DNA of 64,000 nucleotides, taken from Paraburkholderia sp. BCC1884 (GTDB lineage: Bacteria > Pseudomonadota > Gammaproteobacteria > Burkholderiales > Burkholderiaceae). Below, one piece after another: positions 54,245 to 63,425 of the stretch. The position numbers and the translations under genes were made by a program. The notes beneath the pieces are model-generated. The model saw only the letters and a list, made by a program, of their open reading frames with translations, made no database searches and was not told the DNA's origin. Numbering within the stretch: the stretch's first letter is position 1; each line of letters opens with the position of its first letter. Location of the stretch: NCBI RefSeq assembly GCF_900996225.1, contig NZ_CAAJGL010000123.1:124001-188000 (forward strand). Reading direction: 5' to 3'.

Positions 54245-55008
54245 CCAAGCGGCCAGAAGAAATCCTGTTGCTCGCAGAGTCCGGCAAATTGCTAGCCGAT
54301 GTGTTTGAGCATCTGGACGGGTTGAACATGATCGGCATGTCGACGATGCAGGTGAACGATCTGGTCGATGGTCTCATCGTCAACGAACTCAATGCCCGCC
54401 CCGCAAGCAAAGGTCAGTATGGCTATGCCTACGCGCTGAATTCCTCTCGTAACAACGTGGTTTGCCACGGCGTTCCGTCGGCGACCGAGATATTGCAAAG
54501 CGGCGATATCGTTAATTTCGACATCACGTTAGAGAAGAACGGCTATATCGCGGATTCCAGCAAAACGTATCTGCTTGGTGAGGTATCGCCTGCGGCCAGG
54601 CGGCTCGTGGAAATCACCTATGAAGCGATGTGGAAAGGCATCAAGGCCGTTCGTCCCGGCGCGCGACTGGGGGACATCGGGCACGCGATCGAGCGGCACG
54701 CACGGAGAAACGGTTATTCGGTCGTGAGGGAATATTGTGGCCACGGCATTGGGCGCGAAATGCACGAGCTTCCTCAGGTACTGCATTGGGGAAAACCGCG
54801 AACGGGTCTGGTGCTACAAGAAGGCATGGTGTTCACCATCGAGCCGATGATCAACCAGGGACGGCATGCCGTTCGGACCGAGGACGATGGCTGGACAGTC
54901 GTTACGCACGATGGACAACTGTCCGCGCAATTCGAGCATACCGTCGCCGTGACGGGAAACGGCGTGCGCATCCTGACGCTGCGTTCAGAGGAAAAGATGT
55001 TGAATTGA
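54241..55008 (+). CDS. map: type I methionine aminopeptidase, second copy type
   Basis: A 255-residue enzyme that removes initiator methionine. All five metal ligands are in place: Asp94 (NFDI), Asp105 (IADSS), His168 (CGHGIGR), Glu201 (TIEPM) and Glu232 (QFEHT). A GTG start overlaps the ParD-like stop by four bases, so the two are translationally coupled. Being outside a ribosomal-protein or rpsB-type operon, it is probably an accessory copy. Coupling to a ParD-like protein suggests conditional expression (inference). Confidence 0.9.
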   Translation: MTKRPEEILLLAESGKLLADVFEHLDGLNMIGMSTMQVNDLVDGLIVNELNARPASKGQYGYAYALNSSRNNVVCHGVPSATEILQSGDIVNFDITLEKNGYIADSSKTYLLGEVSPAARRLVEITYEAMWKGIKAVRPGARLGDIGHAIERHARRNGYSVVREYCGHGIGREMHELPQVLHWGKPRTGLVLQEGMVFTIEPMINQGRHAVRTEDDGWTVVTHDGQLSAQFEHTVAVTGNGVRILTLRSEEKMLN

Positions 55009-55162
55009 CGTCTTGCTGAACGTGAGAGACGTCCTGACTCATAGCGGGCAGCGTCATAACCGACGTTTGGACTGCGATAATCGGCTCGCGGCGCTGTCGG
55101 CGCCAAGGCGTTAAGCGACTTAGTTACGCTGGACTGACTTGAGCAATCGCAAGGAGACCTGG

Positions 55163-55435
55163 ATGATACGCAAGATGCTCAACGCTTCGCAGCTTCAGCA
55201 AGAGGTCAACCGGCGGATCCATCGACTGCAGGAAATCGTCGAAGATGGCGTGAAGATTCGTGTGCCTCGGCCACAGTTGCAAGAGGCTGACAAGACCGGC
55301 TGCAACTGGAACATGGCTCACTTCGGCAACGCGGTCGGCTTCGAGCGCGACATAGAGAACGTGCTCAAGGCTGTGCGTGCGGAATACAACCTCAGTATTG
55401 AGGTGAAAGACACGGGTAACCCGTTTGGGGACTAA
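55163..55435 (+). CDS. small hypothetical protein
   Basis: A 90-residue charged cytoplasmic protein (LQQEVNRRIHRLQEIVEDG helix, then TGCNWNMAHFGN). AAGGAG lies eight bases before the ATG at 55163, favoured over a start eight codons earlier. No family recognised; no partner visible. Confidence 0.6.
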   Translation: MIRKMLNASQLQQEVNRRIHRLQEIVEDGVKIRVPRPQLQEADKTGCNWNMAHFGNAVGFERDIENVLKAVRAEYNLSIEVKDTGNPFGD

Positions 55436-55524
55436 CGGTGAGGAATACCGTTCCTGTCTTTTGTATTCAACACTGCTCCCGAAGCGCTGGTTAGAGCGCG
55501 CGCCCGCGCGCCCTCCAATAAAGC

Positions 55525-56163
55525 TCAGCCAGCCGGTTTTTCAGCTTGCACAAACGACGACTCGACCGCGCCAAACTCCGAGGCGTCAACTGACCCGTTG
55601 TGGTTAGTGTCCATCAGTTGAAGAATCGATTGAGCGAATGGACTACTGCCGTCCTTCAATGTACGGGCGAGGCCGACCAGAAACTCTTCGTTCGAGATCG
55701 AACCGTCCTGGTTGGTGTCGAAGGCCTCAAACATTTGATCCGCTTCGTCTTTCGTCGCACCGAGCTTCGAGGCGAATTTCTCGAAGTCCGATTGCGACAC
55801 GGAACCCTGCGCTGTCGGACCTGCCTTCGCCACTTTCTGCCACAACGCGCTGAATTGCTCAGGGGTTTGTGCGTTCTGGAAGTCGTTAGCCGTTAAACCC
55901 ATACTCGCAAAGCTTTCCGTTTCAAACGTGATGCCCGCCGCTGCGAGCGACGCGAGTCCCTGAGCCCCGGGAGTGAGCGAGATCATGCTCGACGAGGACT
56001 GGGAGTCCGTTGAAGTTGACGCCCCCGTGTTTCCGGAGGATTGCGCGGCATCGCCGGCGGCCGCTGCGCCTGACGAGTCAGCTGTATTGGCGGTGTCCGA
56101 GGACTCTGCGCCTGTAGGCTGATACGTTTGTCCAACCAGTGTACTAATGGATGAAACAGACAT
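55525..56163 (-). CDS. EF-hand calcium-binding protein
   Basis: A 212-residue protein. The first 60 residues are Ser/Ala/Thr-rich with no clear signal peptide. The second half has an EF-hand region with two canonical loops, DTNQDGSISNEEF and DTNHNGSVDASEF, each with acidic residues at the calcium positions. GGAG precedes the ATG. It may act as a calcium sensor or secreted protein; the partner is unknown. Confidence 0.82.
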   Translation of the reverse strand: MSVSSISTLVGQTYQPTGAESSDTANTADSSGAAAAGDAAQSSGNTGASTSTDSQSSSSMISLTPGAQGLASLAAAGITFETESFASMGLTANDFQNAQTPEQFSALWQKVAKAGPTAQGSVSQSDFEKFASKLGATKDEADQMFEAFDTNQDGSISNEEFLVGLARTLKDGSSPFAQSILQLMDTNHNGSVDASEFGAVESSFVQAEKPAG

Positions 56164-56205
56164 GATGAGCTCCGGTCAAGTTATAGATAGACGCTTCTTC
56201 TGAAT

Positions 56206-57816
56206 TTATGACAGACGGTCCCGCTGTAGGAATAGTGCTGCCTGCTCGCCAATCACCACACTGGGCGCCATCGTGTTTCCCGTCGTCACACGAGGAAGAA
56301 CCGAGGCATCGGCGACACGTAGACCTTCAACGCCGTATACCTTCAATTCCCCGTCGACCACGGACATTTCGTCACGGCCCATTTTTGCAGTGCCGCACTG
56401 GTGCCAAAACGTACTGGCTGCATCGCGGAAAAACTGTTCGATTCCATTCTCGTGCAAAGCGCCTTGCATGATTTCGCGGCCGCTATAGGGGCGTAAAGCT
56501 TCCGAATTGCCGATCGCTCGCGCGGTGGCGAGCCCCGCCATCAGATCTTCGAGGTCCTGCGCCTCGGCGAGATAGTTTGCCTCGATTCTCATCGGGTCCG
56601 ACGGGCTTGCGCCAGTCAGATGGACCGAGCCTCGACTACTCGGCCGCATACCCACTACCAATGACCAGGAAGACGCAGGCGGACTGAAGCGCTTCGCGAT
56701 CTCCGGCGTCGTTACTGGACCTTGAATGGCATACGCGTAAAAATTAGGGCTCCCGATATCGTCACGCGACTTCCAGAAGCATGCAGTCTGACTTCTCGGT
56801 TCAGCGGGCAAGGTCTTGCCGGTGTTTTCCCACGCCCACCCAAACGAAACATGATCGTGGAGATTACGCCCAACACCCGGGAGCGATTGCACGACTGGAA
56901 TGTTGAAGCGGGCCAGTTCTGCGCGGTCGCCAATACCGGACTGCATGAGCAACTTCGGCGTGTGAATCGCACCCAGAGAGAGGACGATTTCGCCCGTGGC
57001 ATCGACGTGGATCGATTTGCCCCGGTGTTCAAAATCGATACCTGTGGCACGGCGCTTATCGAAGGTAATCCGAGTCACCAGTGCGCCAGTCAGTACGGTG
57101 ATATTAGGCTGATCCATCAACGGATAAACATAAGAGCGGAATAGCGAACGTCTTTTGCCGTCCGTCACTGTTTCGTCGACGAGCGCGCACCCGCCCTCCG
57201 CTTCCATCATGCGACCGTTTGCGTTGGGAAAGCGGCTCAAGCCCGCCGATTCGGCACCCTTGAGCAGCGCCGTGGAAAATTCGTGAGGATTCGCTGCCGG
57301 CTGGACATGCACTGCGCCACCGGTACCGCGGTAATCTGGATCGGGGTTTCCGTTCCAGCTTTCGATTCGATTCCGGTAGAGCGCGAGAACGTTTTCGTAA
57401 CTCCACGCTGCATGCTCTGTTTCAGCGGCATAAAAATCCCAGTCCGCCTGATGCCCTCTTGACCAGGTTGATACGTTGATACTGGACCCGCCGCCGAGCC
57501 CTTTCCCCATCGAGTAAGGAATAGCTCTTCCGTTGAGATGCGGGTTGGGTGCCGCGGCAAAGCCCCAGTCGAATTCGCTACCCAGCGTCATTGGCCATTT
57601 GTTGGGATCGGAAATCAGATCGGCTTCGTCGTCGAGGCCTGCTTCGAGAAGCAGCACCTTGACCTTGGGATCAGATGCAAGTCTTGCTGCGACCACGCAA
57701 CCTGAAGTCCCTGCTCCACAAACAATATAGTCAAACCTGGATTCCAGATTCAACAGAAGTTCTTCCTGGTTCTTTCGCGCTCGTTCTGTAAAGCCTGACA
57801 CGGTGTCGTTTCTCAT
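56206..57816 (-). CDS. GMC oxidoreductase, choline dehydrogenase-like
   Basis: A 536-residue GMC flavoprotein with GAGTSGCV for FAD, GKGLGGGSSINVSTWSRGH, GSVHLTG and the C-terminal HQCGTAKMG with the catalytic His and NTMAPSVVIGEQAA with Asn. It is closest to the choline/alcohol dehydrogenase branch, distinct from the gluconate-type copy at 11901. No subunit or cytochrome gene is adjacent and no signal peptide is seen. Substrate unknown. Confidence 0.9.
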   Translation of the reverse strand: MRNDTVSGFTERARKNQEELLLNLESRFDYIVCGAGTSGCVVAARLASDPKVKVLLLEAGLDDEADLISDPNKWPMTLGSEFDWGFAAAPNPHLNGRAIPYSMGKGLGGGSSINVSTWSRGHQADWDFYAAETEHAAWSYENVLALYRNRIESWNGNPDPDYRGTGGAVHVQPAANPHEFSTALLKGAESAGLSRFPNANGRMMEAEGGCALVDETVTDGKRRSLFRSYVYPLMDQPNITVLTGALVTRITFDKRRATGIDFEHRGKSIHVDATGEIVLSLGAIHTPKLLMQSGIGDRAELARFNIPVVQSLPGVGRNLHDHVSFGWAWENTGKTLPAEPRSQTACFWKSRDDIGSPNFYAYAIQGPVTTPEIAKRFSPPASSWSLVVGMRPSSRGSVHLTGASPSDPMRIEANYLAEAQDLEDLMAGLATARAIGNSEALRPYSGREIMQGALHENGIEQFFRDAASTFWHQCGTAKMGRDEMSVVDGELKVYGVEGLRVADASVLPRVTTGNTMAPSVVIGEQAALFLQRDRLS

Positions 57817-58245
57817 GATTCCGGTACCTACATTTCTTCAATTGAAGGGGTGCGGCGAACCAATGGTCATTCCCCTGCACTGAATACGATGCGGGACGAA
57901 CGCGCTCGAGTCGCGATCCGCGTGCCCAGATGATTGCGTCGCGTCTACTGTAGAGGAACTGCTTAGGCGCACGAGCATTCAAACGGCTCAAAAAATAGCG
58001 CGTTCGTCTCAAACTCGCCATCTGGAAGATTCGTGCACGCCTTCAGAAGGCCTACACCGGGCGGCCGTGTAGTAGCGTGCGATCAAATAGAGTTGATTAC
58101 AGCCACAGCGCTGAAAGAAGAGGATTGCAAAGCGGCCACGGCAATATACTGTCGGCATGAGAACAACCGGTTCGCGATGTTCTAGATCGCAAGATCTCTG
58201 CGGCTACAGACAGATCACGACGAATTTCTTTTTACAACGGCGCCC
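57817..58245. other. divergent intergenic region, no gene seen
   Basis: About 429 bases between the GMC gene and the large kinase gene. No supported coding frame; both promoters are expected here. Confidence 0.4.
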
Positions 58246-61200
58246 ATGACGGAATTGACCGACTATTCACTCGTCCTGCTTCGCCCCGCGCCGCGGGTGC
58301 TGCAGCGTGGCACGAGTCCTACGGCGGCACGGGCTCTGTTCGCGTCGATCGAAAACCCACACGCTGAACGTGACGCTTCTCGCCGGCTACATCACGAATA
58401 CGATTTGCGCGCCGAGTTACATTCACCCTGGGCGGCACGGCCAACCGACCTGCTGCATCAGAACAACAAGCTCGTGCTGATGCTGGACGATCCCGGCGGC
58501 GACCTGCTCCGTGACAAATGCCGGGCGCCCTTGCCCATCGACGTTTTCCTGCGACTGGCAACCGGCATCAGTTCCGCGTTGAGCGGTGCGCATGAGCAGG
58601 GTCTCGTTCACTGCGACCTGAACCCCGATAACATTCTCGTGACCCCGGACGGCGCCGCGCGGCTGACAGGATTCGGCTGTGCGTTTCGCAACGACCCGAA
58701 ACATCGCGAAAGCGACTTGCGGCATGCGGGTCAGGGCGCAGTGGAATATATGGCTCCCGAAGTGTGTGGGCAGATGAATCGTCGCATCGATGCACGCGCC
58801 GATCTGTACTCGCTCGGTTGCACGTTCTATGAAATGCTGACGGGCAGCTTGCCGGCCGCCGGCGACGACCGGCTGGCGCTCGTGCATGCGCACCTCGCCC
58901 GGCGCCCCGCGCTGCCATCCGAGCTGGTCGCGGGACTGCCCAGACAGATCGAGATAATCGTCATGAAGCTTCTCGCGAAAGGTCCCGAGGAGCGGTATCA
59001 GTCAGCCGCCAGCCTGAGCGCCGACCTCGAACGCTGCGAGACGATGTGGAGGGCCGGCGAGTGGATCAGCCTGTTTCCGCTGGACATACCCGGCCTGTCC
59101 GGGTACCAGCGCACCTCGCAGCAACTGTTCGGACGAGAAGGCGAAACCGGCGTTCTGCGAAGCGCGTACGAGCAAACTGCCGCCGGCGAAGCGTCGCAAC
59201 TGATTCTGGTGAACGGATATTCGGGTGCCGGCAAGACCTCCCTCGTGAGCCAGTGGACCAAAGAGCTCGGTGCGTCGTCGCATCTGTTCGCGGCCGGCAC
59301 CTGCGAGCAGGTCAATAGCTCGACGCCTTATGTGGCGCTGATTCAGATCATCGAGCAACTCGTCCGTCCCATTCTCGGCGAAGATCAGGATACGTTTCTG
59401 GTATCGCAGCGTCGTCTGCTCGACGCGCTCGGGTCCAAGGCACGCATGCTGTGGACCGTCATCCCCGACCTGAAACTGATCCTGGGCGATAAGTTCGCGG
59501 ATGACGGCGCGACCGTGCCCGTCGATCGGGAGCGATTCCTGACCGCCGCTGCCGATCTGATCCAGGCGTTCTGCAAACCCGAGCGTCCACTGATTCTTTT
59601 CTTCGACGATCTTCAGTGGTCGGACGAAGGCACGATGAGCGCACTCGTGCATCTGAGCGAAAAGTCATGCGCGCCCTATCTTCTTCTGATCGGTGCTTAT
59701 CGCAGCAATGAGGTTGGCGCGGATCATCCGCTGCGGCAACTCATGGCATCTGAGCGCGCCAATCTGCAACACCTCGAACTGGCGCCGCTCAGTCGTGACG
59801 ACACCGCACGGTTGATCGCGAGCACCCTGCAATGCTCGCTCGAACAGGTCAATCCCGTGGTCGATCTCGTCGAGGAGAAAACCGGCGGCAATCCATTTTT
59901 TGCCACTCAGTTCGCAATCGAACTGGCGCAGGAAGGCCTGATCGAATTCGAACACCAGTCCAGCTTGCACGTCCGCGACATCGACCGCATTCGAGCCAAG
60001 GCCTACACGGACAATGTCATCGACCTGATGCTGCGCCGCCTGGACCGGCTCGGCGCCGCGACACGGTCGGCGCTGAGACATTTTTCCTGTCTGGGCAGTT
60101 TTGCGCCGGTGACGACACTCGCAACAGCCATGGAGTGTTCCGAGGCCGATCTCCACGATTCGCTGATCGACGCCGTGCGCACCGACCTCGTGTATCTCGC
60201 CGAAGACGCATATCACTTCAGACATGACCGCTTTCGCGAAGCCGCCTATGGTTCGATGACGGAGCACGGGCGAATCGCCCTGCACCTCGAGATCGGCCGG
60301 CGCATGATCGCGCGCGTGATCGACGACCAGACCGTCGAGGATGTGTTCGACATCGTCAGCCAGATCAATTTCGGGATTGAGCAGGTTGCGCCGGGCGACG
60401 AACGGCGGCGCTTCGCCAGGCTGAACATCATGGCTGGCAGGCGAGCCAAAGCGGCGACGGCCTATGCTTCGGCACTGACCTATTTCGTCGCTGCGGCTGC
60501 GCTATTGAACACCGAACCCGAAGACGAGACCACGCATTGGGCCGAGTTCTACCGTGCCGACTGCGAATGCCTGCTAGGCATGCTCAAGCCCGCCGAGGAA
60601 CGGCTGCTAAGGCTGGGCACTCGCGAGATCAGCATGACGTTGCGCGCCGAATTGACGCGACTGATAACGGGTCTTTACACCGCGCAGAGTCGCGCCGATC
60701 TCGGCATGGAAGCGGGCCTCGACTATCTGCGCCGCCTTGGCCTGCATATCGAAGCAAGGCCGACGCACGCGCAGGTCGACGAGGCATTTGCCAGTCTGCA
60801 GCAGCGTATCGGCGACCGGACAATAGCGGAGCTTGCGCAGTTGCCCACGATCAGCGATCCGCTCTGGCACAGCGCCATCGAGGCGCTGGCGGACATGATC
60901 CCACCCGCGCTGTTCATCGACGTGAACCTGCTCGACATCATCCTGCTGCATGTAGCGAACCTTAGCGTCGAGCACGGCTTGTGCGATGCATCGAGCTTTG
61001 GATTCGTCTTTCTGAATTTTGTGTACGGCGCGCGCTATGGCGACTATCCAAGCGGCTATGAATTTGGGAAGCTGGCCATTCAGGTGATCGACCGTTGCGG
61101 CCAGTCGCGCTACAAGTCGCGGGTCTACATGCGCTTTGGCAGCCTCGTGATTCCGTGGACCCGACCGCTCGACGAGTGCACGCTGTTTGTCGAACAGGCT

Positions 61201-63372
61201 TACCGGATTTCGTCGGAAATCGGCAATCTGGTATTTGATGTCTCCAGCGCGAGAAACGTGGCGAGTCTTCTGCTTCTTGCGGGCGCGCCGCTCGAAGAGG
61301 TTCAGCGCGAGGCGGAAAAAGGCTTCTCGATCGCGAGCGCTTCACGGTTCGCTCTGTACCTCGGGGTATTGGGCGGCCAACTCGAACTCGTGAAAGCCCT
61401 TCGCGAAACGGGCATCGTGGGTCACCCCTCTATCGACGAACCCGCGCGGGACACGACGACCAGCGTGGCATTTTCCGAGTGGACGTACCGTCTGCAGGCC
61501 CGCTTCACATTCGGACAGACCCATGCGGCGCTCGAAGCCGAACAGATGGCCCGGCCGTCGCTTGGTGCGTCGACAACCATTCTCGAAGTCATCGACTATT
61601 ACTTCTACGGTGCGCTCACGCGAGCCGACGCTTATGCGGCGGCCGTCGATGAAGACGCCCGCCGCATTCATTGGGACGCGCTCGCAGCGCATTCCGCCCA
61701 GTTGGCTACCTTGGCGCAAGCCTGTCCAGTCAACTTCGCGGGCCGCAGTGCCCTCGTCGCCGCACGGATCGCCCAACTCGACGGGCAAGAGGATGCTTCT
61801 GCTCGCGCGGAACACCTCTACGACGAAGCGATCCGCCATTCAAAAGCGAACCGGTTTTTGCCGATCGAAGCAGTGGCCAATGAACTTGCGGCTTCGTTTT
61901 TCCTGACGCGCGGACTGAGGGAAAACGCGCACGCCTATCTGCGCGACGCGCGTCATGCTTACGCGCAATGGGGCGCCCACGCCAAGACCGATGAGCTGGA
62001 TCGTCGCTATGGCTCGCTGCGCGAAATGGATCCCCCCGCCATGGCACCACGGCTGGAAGATCCGGCCTTTCAGCAACTCGATATCGCGGCCGTCATCAAG
62101 GCGTCGAACGCTCTCGCCAGCGAAATCGTTCTGGCCCGCCTGATCGAAACATTGGTCACGACCGCGCTGCAACACGCAGGAGCCAGGCGCTGCGTGCTAG
62201 CCCTGGCGCATGGCACGGAGATGCGGATCGAAGCGCAGGCGCGGGTAAGGTCGGAACGCATCGACGTTAGCGTCGCCTCCTCGCCGATTTCGTCTGCCGA
62301 TGTGGCGACCTCGGTGGTACACGCCGTCGTTCGCACGGGCAAGCACGTGGTGCTGGACAATGCCTGTGAGATCGGCGCATTCGTTCGCGACGAGTATGTG
62401 CAGCGCAACCGCTCCCGCTCGATTGTCTGCACGCCGCTCCTTAAACAGGCGAAGCTGGTCGGGGTGCTCTACGTAGAAAACGAACTGGCCGTCGGCGCGT
62501 TCACGGCCGACAAGACTGCCGTGTTGTCGGTACTGGGAAGCCAGGCTGCGATCGCCGTGGACAACGCCCGACTCTACGAAGACCTGATCGAGCAAAACCG
62601 GGCGCGGGCGAAAGCCGAAGAAGCGCTGAGCAGCGCACTGGCCAACCTGGCGCGAATGACGCGGGTGACGACCATGGGCGAACTCGTGGTGTCGATCGTC
62701 CACGAGGTCAGCCAGCCGCTCATGGCCATTCAGACGTCGGTCGGCGCCGCTTTGCGCTGGCTCGACCGGCCGACGCCCGAGGTCGCCGAGGCGAGGGTCA
62801 TGCTCACCAACGTCGCCGAAGACAGTTTGCGGGCGTCACAAGTCATCAAAAGTCTGCGGGCGATGGCGAAGCAATCGGAGCCGACTTTCAGCGTGTTCGA
62901 TCTCGGCGATGCCGTCTTTGAAGTGCTGACGATGTTGCGCGGCCAGATACAGGACCATCGTGTCGAAGTCATCCACCGCCCGCCGGACGAAGTACGGGTG
63001 AATGGCGATCGTATTCAGGTACAGCAGGTCGTGCTGAACCTGATCATGAACGCGACCGAAGCCATGAGTGCCGTGGACGAACGCCCTCGCGTCCTGACCT
63101 TGGCATGCGAAGCGCTGCAGGGACAACGCGCCCTCGTACGAGTCGAGGACACGGGGCCGGGGCTCGCCCCCGAGGTGGCCGAGCGGCTCTTCGAACCATT
63201 CGTGACGACCAAGCAATCGGGCATGGGCATGGGGCTGTCGATATGCCGGTCCATCGCCGAAGCCCATGGCGGTGAACTGACGGTCGCGCCGGGCGATCCT
63301 CACGGCGCCGTGTTCAGTCTGGTCCTGCCCGCTGGCGGGATGGCAGAGCAGGACGGCCGCGCGCTTCAATAA
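58246..63372 (+). CDS. fused Ser/Thr kinase-like, AAA ATPase, GAF and histidine kinase protein
   Basis: A 1708-residue cytoplasmic signalling protein. Domains: kinase-like (about 8-275), AAA-type ATPase with Walker A GYSGAGKTS (about 324) and Walker B LFFDDLQWSDE (about 450), a long helical repeat region (about 700-1290), GAF (about 1295-1440), an H-box IVHEVSQPLMAIQ (about 1485) and a histidine-kinase ATPase (NLIMNATEAM, EDTGPGLAP, GMGMGLSICRSIAEAHGG). In the kinase head HxDLNPDN is kept (His122, Asp124, Asn129), but DFG reads GFG (Gly142) and no ATP lysine is evident, so it is likely a pseudokinase. No response regulator is adjacent. The architecture is known in proteobacteria. Confidence 0.93.
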   Translation: MTELTDYSLVLLRPAPRVLQRGTSPTAARALFASIENPHAERDASRRLHHEYDLRAELHSPWAARPTDLLHQNNKLVLMLDDPGGDLLRDKCRAPLPIDVFLRLATGISSALSGAHEQGLVHCDLNPDNILVTPDGAARLTGFGCAFRNDPKHRESDLRHAGQGAVEYMAPEVCGQMNRRIDARADLYSLGCTFYEMLTGSLPAAGDDRLALVHAHLARRPALPSELVAGLPRQIEIIVMKLLAKGPEERYQSAASLSADLERCETMWRAGEWISLFPLDIPGLSGYQRTSQQLFGREGETGVLRSAYEQTAAGEASQLILVNGYSGAGKTSLVSQWTKELGASSHLFAAGTCEQVNSSTPYVALIQIIEQLVRPILGEDQDTFLVSQRRLLDALGSKARMLWTVIPDLKLILGDKFADDGATVPVDRERFLTAAADLIQAFCKPERPLILFFDDLQWSDEGTMSALVHLSEKSCAPYLLLIGAYRSNEVGADHPLRQLMASERANLQHLELAPLSRDDTARLIASTLQCSLEQVNPVVDLVEEKTGGNPFFATQFAIELAQEGLIEFEHQSSLHVRDIDRIRAKAYTDNVIDLMLRRLDRLGAATRSALRHFSCLGSFAPVTTLATAMECSEADLHDSLIDAVRTDLVYLAEDAYHFRHDRFREAAYGSMTEHGRIALHLEIGRRMIARVIDDQTVEDVFDIVSQINFGIEQVAPGDERRRFARLNIMAGRRAKAATAYASALTYFVAAAALLNTEPEDETTHWAEFYRADCECLLGMLKPAEERLLRLGTREISMTLRAELTRLITGLYTAQSRADLGMEAGLDYLRRLGLHIEARPTHAQVDEAFASLQQRIGDRTIAELAQLPTISDPLWHSAIEALADMIPPALFIDVNLLDIILLHVANLSVEHGLCDASSFGFVFLNFVYGARYGDYPSGYEFGKLAIQVIDRCGQSRYKSRVYMRFGSLVIPWTRPLDECTLFVEQAYRISSEIGNLVFDVSSARNVASLLLLAGAPLEEVQREAEKGFSIASASRFALYLGVLGGQLELVKALRETGIVGHPSIDEPARDTTTSVAFSEWTYRLQARFTFGQTHAALEAEQMARPSLGASTTILEVIDYYFYGALTRADAYAAAVDEDARRIHWDALAAHSAQLATLAQACPVNFAGRSALVAARIAQLDGQEDASARAEHLYDEAIRHSKANRFLPIEAVANELAASFFLTRGLRENAHAYLRDARHAYAQWGAHAKTDELDRRYGSLREMDPPAMAPRLEDPAFQQLDIAAVIKASNALASEIVLARLIETLVTTALQHAGARRCVLALAHGTEMRIEAQARVRSERIDVSVASSPISSADVATSVVHAVVRTGKHVVLDNACEIGAFVRDEYVQRNRSRSIVCTPLLKQAKLVGVLYVENELAVGAFTADKTAVLSVLGSQAAIAVDNARLYEDLIEQNRARAKAEEALSSALANLARMTRVTTMGELVVSIVHEVSQPLMAIQTSVGAALRWLDRPTPEVAEARVMLTNVAEDSLRASQVIKSLRAMAKQSEPTFSVFDLGDAVFEVLTMLRGQIQDHRVEVIHRPPDEVRVNGDRIQVQQVVLNLIMNATEAMSAVDERPRVLTLACEALQGQRALVRVEDTGPGLAPEVAERLFEPFVTTKQSGMGMGLSICRSIAEAHGGELTVAPGDPHGAVFSLVLPAGGMAEQDGRALQ

Positions 63373-63382
63373 GTTCGTGTTT

Positions 63383-63416
63383 GCGTGCGGTCGTGCAGGG
63401 TGCACCTACCGCACGC
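63383..63416. terminator. nested hairpin between convergent genes
   Basis: GCGTGCGGT pairs with ACCGCACGC (nine bases each, perfect), and inside it GTGCA pairs with TGCAC around a three-base loop. It lies between the kinase stop and the binding-protein stop, where a shared terminator is expected. No T tract is present. Confidence 0.45.
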
Positions 63417-63425
63417 ACACTTTCA

